This document shows positions 7,010 to 11,705 of a stretch of 11,705 nucleotides of DNA, piece after piece. The DNA comes from Ectopseudomonas composti. GTDB taxonomy: Bacteria > Pseudomonadota > Gammaproteobacteria > Pseudomonadales > Pseudomonadaceae. The stretch is from contig CAMPIF010000082.1 in assembly GCA_946886245.1 (NCBI GenBank), positions 1 to 11,705 of the forward strand. The letters run 5' to 3'. A program made the position numbers and the translations under genes. Numbering within the stretch: position 1 is the first letter of the stretch; each line of letters starts with the position of its first letter. The notes beneath the pieces were generated by a model, which saw only the letters and a program-made list of their open reading frames with translations, searched no databases and was not told where the DNA came from.

Positions 7010-8493
7010 GCTTCGCTGCGCACCCGTTTCACCGCATCCAGCCAACCGGCGTAGAGGCGCTCGCGATGCGCCTCGTTCATCCTCGGCTCGAAACGCTGCT
7101 GCCGATGCCAGTGGCTGGCGATGGCATTGAGGTCCTGGTACAGGCCGAGCTTCAGCCCCGCCAGGTAGGCGACGCCGAGGGCCGTGGTCTCGGTGACCTC
7201 GGGGCGCTCGACGCTGACACCGAGGATGTCGGCGAGAAATTGCATGACCCAGTTGTTCTCCACCATGCCACCGTCGACACGCAGCGCGCTGGGCGCTGCG
7301 GCGCCGTCCTGGCGCATGGCCTCGAGCAGGTCGCGGGTCTGGTAGCATACCGATTGCAGACCGGCGGTGACGATCTCCTTGATCCCGGTGTCGCGGGTCA
7401 GGCCGAAGATGGCACCACGTGCCTTGGGGTCCCAATACGGCGCGCCCAGGCCGGTGAAAGCCGGCACCAGATAGACGCCGCAGGCTTCGCCGGTTGCTTC
7501 GGCCAACGCCTCGCTCTCGCGCGCATGGCTGATCAGCTTGATACCGTCACGCAGCCACTGCACCGCCGCGCCAGCGACGAAGATGCTGCCCTCCACCGCG
7601 TAGGTCACCTTGCCATCGAGGCGATAACCGACCGTGGTCAGCAGGCGATTCTTCGAGCTCACCGGCTGATCGCCAGTGTTCTGGATCATGAAGCAGCCGG
7701 TGCCGTAGGTGCTCTTGACCATACCCGGCTCGAAGCAGGCCTGGCCGATCAAGGCTGCCTGCTGGTCGCCCGCCATGCCCAGCACCGGGATGCTGGCGCC
7801 GAGCAGCTCGCTGTCGGTGTGACCGAACTCGGCGGCGCAATCGAGCACTTCGGGCAGCAGGCTGGCGGGAATTTCGAACAGCTTGAGCAGCTCCTCGTCC
7901 CACTGCTGGGTATGGATATTGAACATCAGCGTGCGCGAGGCATTGCTGGCGTCGGTGCGATGCACCTTGCCATCGGTCAGGCGCCACAGCAGGAAGCTGT
8001 CGACGGTGCCAAAACGCAATTCGCCGCGCTCGGCCCGCTCGCGGGCGCCGGGTACGTTTTCCAGAATCCAGCGCAGCTTGGTGGCAGAGAAATAGGGGTC
8101 GATCAGCAGGCCGGTCTTGGCCGCGACCAGCGCTTCATGGCCTTGATCCTTGAGCCCGGCGCAGTAGTCCGCCGTGCGGCGATCCTGCCAGACGATGGCC
8201 GGATGGATCGGCGTGCCGCTGACGGCATCCCATACCAGGGTGGTTTCGCGCTGGTTGGTGATGCCGATGGCCGCGATCGCCTCGGGCTGCAGACCACTGC
8301 TGGCAATGGCATCGCGGCAAACCTTGAGCGTGGACAACCAGATTTCCTGTCCATCGTGCTCGACCCAGCCGTCCTGCGGGAAATACTGCTTGAACTCCTG
8401 CTGGGCCCGCGCAACCGGCAGTCCCTGGGCACTGAAAATGATGGCGCGGGAGCTGGTGGTGCCCTGGTCGATGGCTAGCAGGTATTGGGTCAT
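7006..8493 (-). CDS. glpK: Glycerol kinase
   Basis: GlpK phosphorylates glycerol to sn-glycerol-3-phosphate in the cytoplasm using ATP, the trapping step of glycerol use. The 495-residue FGGY-family protein has the phosphate-binding DQGTTSSR (9-16), glycerol-contact residues Arg82-Glu83, Tyr134 and Asp243-Gln244 (GMAGDQQAA), and the second-domain motif GLGAPYWDP. Compared with E. coli GlpK, the Gly-Gly-Thr-Arg loop that binds fructose-1,6-bisphosphate is replaced by a shorter GASIP segment. The C-terminal EIIA-Glc docking segment is also not recognisable. AAGGA about seven bases before the ATG is a good ribosome-binding site. ybaK lies 83 bases upstream on the same strand, and the downstream solute-binding gene overlaps by four bases. 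glpF is not adjacent. Confidence 0.97.
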   Translation of the reverse strand: MTQYLLAIDQGTTSSRAIIFSAQGLPVARAQQEFKQYFPQDGWVEHDGQEIWLSTLKVCRDAIASSGLQPEAIAAIGITNQRETTLVWDAVSGTPIHPAIVWQDRRTADYCAGLKDQGHEALVAAKTGLLIDPYFSATKLRWILENVPGARERAERGELRFGTVDSFLLWRLTDGKVHRTDASNASRTLMFNIHTQQWDEELLKLFEIPASLLPEVLDCAAEFGHTDSELLGASIPVLGMAGDQQAALIGQACFEPGMVKSTYGTGCFMIQNTGDQPVSSKNRLLTTVGYRLDGKVTYAVEGSIFVAGAAVQWLRDGIKLISHARESEALAEATGEACGVYLVPAFTGLGAPYWDPKARGAIFGLTRDTGIKEIVTAGLQSVCYQTRDLLEAMRQDGAAAPSALRVDGGMVENNWVMQFLADILGVSVERPEVTETTALGVAYLAGLKLGLYQDLNAIASHWHRQQRFEPRMNEAHRERLYAGWLDAVKRVRSEA

Positions 8494-8510
8494 GCAAGAT
8501 TCCTTGTTTT

Positions 8511-8525
8511 TATCGGTAACGTTCG
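8511..8525. promoter_or_regulatory. Weak GlpR-like operator upstream of glpK
   Basis: TATCGGTAACGTTCG contains the core TCGnTAACG found at the centre of the E. coli GlpR consensus (ATGTTCGATAACGAACAT). The outer positions match poorly, about 7 of 10 and 6 of 10 per half-site. It lies 18-32 bases before the glpK ATG, where binding would block transcription. No clear promoter hexamers are visible in the 83-base gap. Confidence 0.35.
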
Positions 8526-8576
8526 CTGCTGTTGACCGCAGAGTGGCTTGCTTGTGCTGGCAGCATACTGCGCGGC

Positions 8577-9047
8577 TCAGGCTTTGCCGATAGCGGCGAA
8601 CTGTCCTTGGGTATGCTGCGCCAGGGTCTCGGCCGAGAGCTCCAGTTCGAGCCCGCGCCGGCCGCCGCTGACGTGAATGCTTGGGTGCTGACGCGCCGAT
8701 TCGTCAATAAAGGTGCGCAAGCGTTTCTTCTGCCCCAGCGGGCTGATGCCGCCGACCAGGTAACCCGTGGCGCGCTGCGCGGCAGCCGGGTCCGCCATAT
8801 CGGCCTTCTTCGCGCCGGCCGCTGCGGCCAGCGCCTTGAGATCGAGACTGCCGACCACCGGCACCACCGCCACCAGAAGTTCACCTTTCTCGGTCGCCGC
8901 GAGCAGGGTCTTGAACACGCATTCGGGCGCCAGGCCGAGCTTTTCCGCCGCTTCCAGGCCATAGGACGGCGCCTTGGGATCATGCTGGTAGCTGTGTACG
9001 CGGTGTTCGGCCTTGGCCTTCTTCAACAGATCGATGGCTGGAGTCAT
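8577..9047 (-). CDS. ybaK: Cys-tRNA(Pro)/Cys-tRNA(Cys) deacylase YbaK (YbaK/EbsC family)
   Basis: The 156-residue protein belongs to the YbaK/ProX trans-editing family, which hydrolyses cysteine mischarged on tRNA(Pro) in the cytoplasm. Evidence is the catalytic lysine in CVFKTL (Lys46), the [11 protein letters not shown] helix before it, the VAVVPV strand, and the VGGISPLG motif at 98-105 that shapes the aminoacyl pocket. Length is typical. The ATG is the only methionine that gives a full-length family N-terminus, yet there is no purine-rich ribosome-binding sequence in front of it. The start codon also overlaps a GlpR-like operator. The gene is upstream of glpK in the same direction (83-base gap) and divergent from glpR, so read-through into glpK is possible. 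Confidence 0.94.
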   Translation of the reverse strand: MTPAIDLLKKAKAEHRVHSYQHDPKAPSYGLEAAEKLGLAPECVFKTLLAATEKGELLVAVVPVVGSLDLKALAAAAGAKKADMADPAAAQRATGYLVGGISPLGQKKRLRTFIDESARQHPSIHVSGGRRGLELELSAETLAQHTQGQFAAIGKA

Positions 9048-9063
9048 GTTCGAATGTGAAAAC
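9046..9063. promoter_or_regulatory. GlpR-like operator between ybaK and glpR
   Basis: ATGTTCGAATGTGAAAAC has a left half identical to ATGTTCGA of the E. coli GlpR consensus and a degenerate right half. It shares TTCGAAnGTGAA with the site before glpD in this window, which strongly suggests the same regulator. It overlaps the ybaK start codon and is about 80 bases upstream of glpR. Confidence 0.55.
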
Positions 9064-9115
9064 GCTGTGAAAGATGCCCTACATTAACAGGCCGAAATCG
9101 TCCGCATCTACAGCC

Positions 9116-9121
9116 TATAAT
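9116..9121 (+). promoter_or_regulatory. Candidate -10 element of the glpR promoter
   Basis: A perfect TATAAT lies 24 bases before the glpR ATG and would give a leader of about 18 bases containing the AGGAAG ribosome-binding site. No recognisable -35 exists at 16-18 bases, so the promoter may be weak, as suits a repressor gene. Confidence 0.4.
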
Positions 9122-9145
9122 GGGTGACCCTCACAGGAAGCGCTC

Positions 9146-9904
9146 ATGAATCTCTCTCCCCGCCAGCACGACATCCTCAACCTCGCCCGCGAACGCGGCT
9201 ACGTCAGCATCGACGAGCTGGCTCAGGCCTTCGCCGTTACCCCACAGACCATTCGCCGCGACATCAACCAGTTGGCCGAGCACGGCCTGTTGCGTCGCAC
9301 CCATGGCGGCGCGGCGTGCGAGTCGTCGAGCATTCAGAACACCGCCTACGGCATGCGCGCCGGGCAGATGCGCGAGGAAAAACAGCGCATCGCCGAAGCC
9401 GTGGCGGCGCAGATACCCGATCATGCCTCGCTGTTCATCAACATCGGCACCACCACCGAAGCCATCGCCCGCGAGCTGCAGAACCACAAGGGCCTGAAGG
9501 TCATCACCAACAACCTGCACGTCGCCGCCCAGCTCAGCGCCAAGGCCGACTTCGAAGTGTTGCTTGCTGGCGGCACGGTGCGCAGCGACGGCGGCATCGT
9601 CGGTCAGGCCGCGGTGGATTTCATCCAGCAGTTCAAGGTCGACTACGCCATCGTCGGCATCAGCGGTATCGACGACGACGGCAGCCTGCTCGATTTCGAC
9701 TATCAGGAAGTGCGGGTTTCCCAGGCCATCATCGACAACGCGCGGCAGGTTTTCCTCGCCGCCGACTCCAGCAAGTTCGGCCGCAACGCGGTGGTGCGCC
9801 TGGGCTCCATCGCGCTGGTCGACCGCGTCTTCACCGATAGCGCCCCTTCTGCTGCCATCACCCGCCTGCTGCACAACCACAAGGTTCAGCTCGATCTGGT
9901 CTGA
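9146..9904 (+). CDS. glpR: Glycerol-3-phosphate regulon repressor, DeoR family
   Basis: The 252-residue protein is a DeoR-family repressor. An N-terminal helix-turn-helix ([24 protein letters not shown], split around residues 20-43) is followed by the family's RRTHGGA motif (50-56). A C-terminal sugar-phosphate sensing domain contains IGTTT (100-104), [16 protein letters not shown] and the closing [11 protein letters not shown]. GlpR represses glycerol genes and is released by glycerol-3-phosphate, the product of the nearby glpK. AGGAAG just before the ATG supports the start, and length equals the E. coli protein. It lies between ybaK-glpK (divergent) and glpD (same strand), with GlpR-like sites on both sides, so autoregulation and control of both flanks are likely. 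Confidence 0.96.
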   Translation: MNLSPRQHDILNLARERGYVSIDELAQAFAVTPQTIRRDINQLAEHGLLRRTHGGAACESSSIQNTAYGMRAGQMREEKQRIAEAVAAQIPDHASLFINIGTTTEAIARELQNHKGLKVITNNLHVAAQLSAKADFEVLLAGGTVRSDGGIVGQAAVDFIQQFKVDYAIVGISGIDDDGSLLDFDYQEVRVSQAIIDNARQVFLAADSSKFGRNAVVRLGSIALVDRVFTDSAPSAAITRLLHNHKVQLDLV

Positions 9905-9931
9905 TCAGCGCGGTTGGCAGGTACTCACGCA

Positions 9932-9977
9932 GGGCGGGTGAAACCGCCAGCATACCGATGGCGGGTTACACCCGCCC
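9932..9977. repeat. Long imperfect inverted repeat between glpR and glpD
   Basis: GGGCGGGTG and CACCCGCCC form perfect 9-bp outer arms. Inside them AACCGCCA pairs with TGGCGGGTT with one bulged G, leaving a nine-base loop. The fold would be a stable GC-rich hairpin starting 28 bases after the glpR stop. There is no T run afterwards. The 'GGCGGGTTACACCCGCCCTAC' style is typical of dispersed palindromic repeats in Pseudomonas and relatives. It may end glpR transcription or stabilise its mRNA. Confidence 0.5.
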
Positions 9978-10048
9978 TACGACTGATCCCCTTTGTGCAT
10001 GACCACCCAGCGCGCCGGGGTAGCGAAACTGCGCATCTTCGTCTAGCA

Positions 10049-10088
10049 TATTTTCGAAAGTGAACATCAACACATTCGAATCCAATAG
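10049..10088. promoter_or_regulatory. GlpR operator(s) upstream of glpD
   Basis: ATTTTCGAAAGTGAACAT (10050-10067) matches the E. coli GlpR consensus at 15 or 16 of 18 positions, with the left half perfect against WATKYTCGWW. A second, weaker core CACATTCGAAT (10071-10081) follows. The 10-mer CACATTCGAA also occurs on the minus strand in the ybaK/glpR site. The region ends 14-35 bases before the glpD ATG, a position suited to repression. I see no convincing promoter hexamers nearby. Confidence 0.65.
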
Positions 10089-10101
10089 CCGAGCGTGCCA
10101 C

Positions 10102-11631
10102 ATGCCCCATGACCAGTTCGCCAGCCCTGTTGCGGAAGTCTATGACCTCGCCGTCGTTGGCGGTGGTATCAATGGTGTGGGTATCGCCGCCGATGCAGCC
10201 GGTCGCGGCTTGTCCGTGTTCCTTTGCGAAAAGGACGACCTGGCCAGCCACACCTCCTCTGCCAGCAGCAAGCTGATCCACGGCGGTCTGCGCTATCTGG
10301 AGCACCACGAATTTCGCCTGGTACGTGAGGCGCTGGCCGAGCGTGAAGTGCTGCTGGCCAAGGCGCCGCATATCGTCAAACCGATGCGCTTCGTTCTGCC
10401 GCACCGTCCGCACTTGCGCCCAGCCTGGATGATCCGCGCCGGCCTGTTCCTCTATGACCACCTGGGCAAGCGCGAGCGCCTGCCGGCTTCGCGCGGCCTG
10501 CGCTTCGGCGCCGGTAGCCCGTTGAAAGCGGAAATCAGCCGCGGTTTCGAGTATTCCGACTGCTGGGTAGACGATGCTCGCCTGGTGGTGCTCAACGCCA
10601 TGGCCGCACGGGAAAAAGGCGCGCATATTCACCCGCGCACGCGCTGCGTCAGCGCCCGACGCAGCAAGGGCCTATGGCATATCCACCTGGAGCGCAGCGA
10701 CGGCAGCCTGCTGTCCATTCGCGCCCGCGCCCTGGTCAACGCCGCTGGCCCCTGGGTCGCGCGCTTCATCCGTGAAGACCTCAAGCAGCAATCGCCGTAC
10801 GGCATTCGCCTGATCCAGGGCAGCCATATCGTCGTGCCGCGCCTGTATGACGGTGAGCAGGCCTATATCCTGCAGAACGAAGACCGCCGGATCGTCTTCG
10901 CCATTCCGTATCTGGAGCGCTTCACCCTGATCGGCACCACTGACCGCGAATATCAGGGCGACCCCGCACAGGTGACGATCACCGCAGAGGAAACCGACTA
11001 TCTGCTCAAGGTGGTCAACGATCACTTCAAGCAACAGCTCAGCCGCGACGATGTGCTGCACAGCTTCGCTGGCGTGCGACCGCTGTGCGATGACGAATCC
11101 GATGAGCCATCGGCCATTACCCGCGACTACACCCTGTCGCTCTCCGGTGCGCCGGGCGAAGCGCCACTGCTTTCGGTGTTCGGCGGCAAGCTGACCACCT
11201 ATCGCAAGCTGGCCGAGTCCGCCATGCATGAACTGGCCGCGCATTTCACCCACCTGGGCCCGAGCTGGACGGCCAGCGCGCCGCTCCCCGGTGGCGAGGA
11301 TCTGCAAAGCCAGAGCGCCCTGGTCGAAGCACTCTGCGAACGCTATGGCTGGCTACCCACCAGCCTGGCCAGACGCTGGGCCACCAGCTATGGCAGCCGC
11401 AGCTGGCGCCTGCTCGACGGCGTACACAACCTGACCGACCTCGGCGAACATCTCGGCGCCGGGCTCTACACCCGCGAAGTGGAATACCTGCGTCGTGAAG
11501 AATGGGCGCGCAGCAGTGCCGATATTCTCTGGCGGCGCAGCAAACTGGGCCTGTTCATGACCCCGGTGCAGCAGGCCCGCCTGCAGGACTATCTGAACAG
11601 CCGCGACCCGCATTCGGCTCACGCCGCCTGA
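10102..11631 (+). CDS. glpD: Aerobic glycerol-3-phosphate dehydrogenase (FAD, quinone-linked)
   Basis: GlpD is a peripheral inner-membrane flavoenzyme that oxidises sn-glycerol-3-phosphate to dihydroxyacetone phosphate and passes electrons to the quinone pool. From this start the product is 509 residues, close to known GlpD proteins. It shows the Rossmann FAD motif DLAVVGGGINGVG (15-27), the family signature SSKLIHGGLRYLE, VNAAGPW before the middle domain, LIGTTDREYQGDP, and FAGVRPLC followed by FGGKLTTYRKLAE near the active site. I chose ATG 10102 rather than the in-frame GTG at 10060, because the GTG lies inside the GlpR operator and homology begins after the ATG. Its ribosome-binding site is weak (GAG about eight bases upstream). 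The terminator after the stop closes the unit. Confidence 0.96.
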   Translation: MPHDQFASPVAEVYDLAVVGGGINGVGIAADAAGRGLSVFLCEKDDLASHTSSASSKLIHGGLRYLEHHEFRLVREALAEREVLLAKAPHIVKPMRFVLPHRPHLRPAWMIRAGLFLYDHLGKRERLPASRGLRFGAGSPLKAEISRGFEYSDCWVDDARLVVLNAMAAREKGAHIHPRTRCVSARRSKGLWHIHLERSDGSLLSIRARALVNAAGPWVARFIREDLKQQSPYGIRLIQGSHIVVPRLYDGEQAYILQNEDRRIVFAIPYLERFTLIGTTDREYQGDPAQVTITAEETDYLLKVVNDHFKQQLSRDDVLHSFAGVRPLCDDESDEPSAITRDYTLSLSGAPGEAPLLSVFGGKLTTYRKLAESAMHELAAHFTHLGPSWTASAPLPGGEDLQSQSALVEALCERYGWLPTSLARRWATSYGSRSWRLLDGVHNLTDLGEHLGAGLYTREVEYLRREEWARSSADILWRRSKLGLFMTPVQQARLQDYLNSRDPHSAHAA

Positions 11632-11647
11632 ATTCTGCGTGCCCCAT

Positions 11648-11670
11648 GCCCCGTCCTGCGGGGCTTTTTT
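11648..11670 (+). terminator. Rho-independent terminator after glpD
   Basis: GCCCCG-TCCTG-CGGGGC forms a perfect 6-bp GC stem with a five-base loop, followed by TTTTTT. It begins 16 bases past the glpD stop. An outer pair (GTGCCCCAT before, ATGGGCAC after) could extend the structure around the T run. The last 27 bases of the window are AT-rich and hold no visible gene. Confidence 0.9.
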
Positions 11671-11705
11671 ATGGGCACGGAAAAATAAAATATCGAGGTC
11701 ACTTA

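Noticed and set aside
7010..7435. Longer start for the solute-binding protein inside glpK
   Set aside because: The added 142 residues are an out-of-frame reading of glpK and would bury the signal peptide.
7066..8478. A 470-residue plus-strand frame opposite glpK
   Set aside because: Shadow of glpK; low-complexity His/Gln/Ala-rich composition.
9131..9880. A 249-residue minus-strand frame opposite glpR
   Set aside because: Shadow frame; glpR has clear DeoR-family motifs and a ribosome-binding site.
10060..10101. GTG start 14 codons upstream for glpD
   Set aside because: It lies inside the GlpR operator, has no ribosome-binding site, and the added residues are not family-like.

Overview
This window reads as ordinary chromosomal DNA of a Pseudomonas species. 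The base composition is GC-rich, every gene has a recognisable pseudomonad-type product, and one intergenic region carries REP-like 'GTAGGAGC/GTGGGAGC' palindromes typical of the genus. From memory, argF beside an orphan ABC ATPase and the glpK/glpR/glpD cluster both resemble P. aeruginosa neighbourhoods, but I could not check this. I see no phage, insertion sequence, integron, CRISPR array, tRNA or rRNA.

Layout. (1) Positions 1-2969 lie on the minus strand: the N-terminus of a monothiol glutaredoxin (grxD, cut by the window edge), a 230-bp gap with a terminator and a REP-like pair, a 703-residue molybdopterin/[4Fe-4S] oxidoreductase, and a small lipoprotein of unknown function. The 144-bp gap between the last two (2394-2537) holds a strong hairpin; I found no convincing promoter in it. 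(2) Positions 2970-3307 are a 338-bp divergent intergenic region with candidate promoters for the lipoprotein and argF, a 14-bp perfect palindrome and weak ArgR-like half-sites. (3) Positions 3308-5331 on the plus strand are argF (ornithine carbamoyltransferase) and an ABC ATPase overlapping it by ATGA. (4) Positions 5332-9047 on the minus strand are, in transcription order, ybaK (Cys-tRNA(Pro) deacylase type), glpK (glycerol kinase), a periplasmic solute-binding protein overlapping glpK by GTGA, and a PhzF-family protein that abuts the ABC ATPase gene end to end. (5) Positions 9146-11631 on the plus strand are glpR (DeoR-family repressor) and glpD (aerobic glycerol-3-phosphate dehydrogenase), followed by a clear intrinsic terminator.

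How the genes work together. GlpK makes glycerol-3-phosphate, GlpD oxidises it to dihydroxyacetone phosphate at the membrane, and GlpR represses the genes until glycerol-3-phosphate is present. GlpR-like operators are visible before glpD, between ybaK and glpR (overlapping the ybaK start codon), and, more weakly, before glpK. The glycerol facilitator gene glpF, which I recall preceding glpK in P. aeruginosa, is absent here. glpK also points away from glpR-glpD.

I did not find a clearly novel multi-gene system. The items most worth a second look are the GlpR-like operator on the ybaK start, the translational coupling of glpK to a solute-binding protein, the rearranged glp locus without glpF, a perfect TACAGAC-G-GTCTGTA palindrome before the PhzF gene, and the molybdoenzyme that lacks a Cys or Sec molybdenum ligand.
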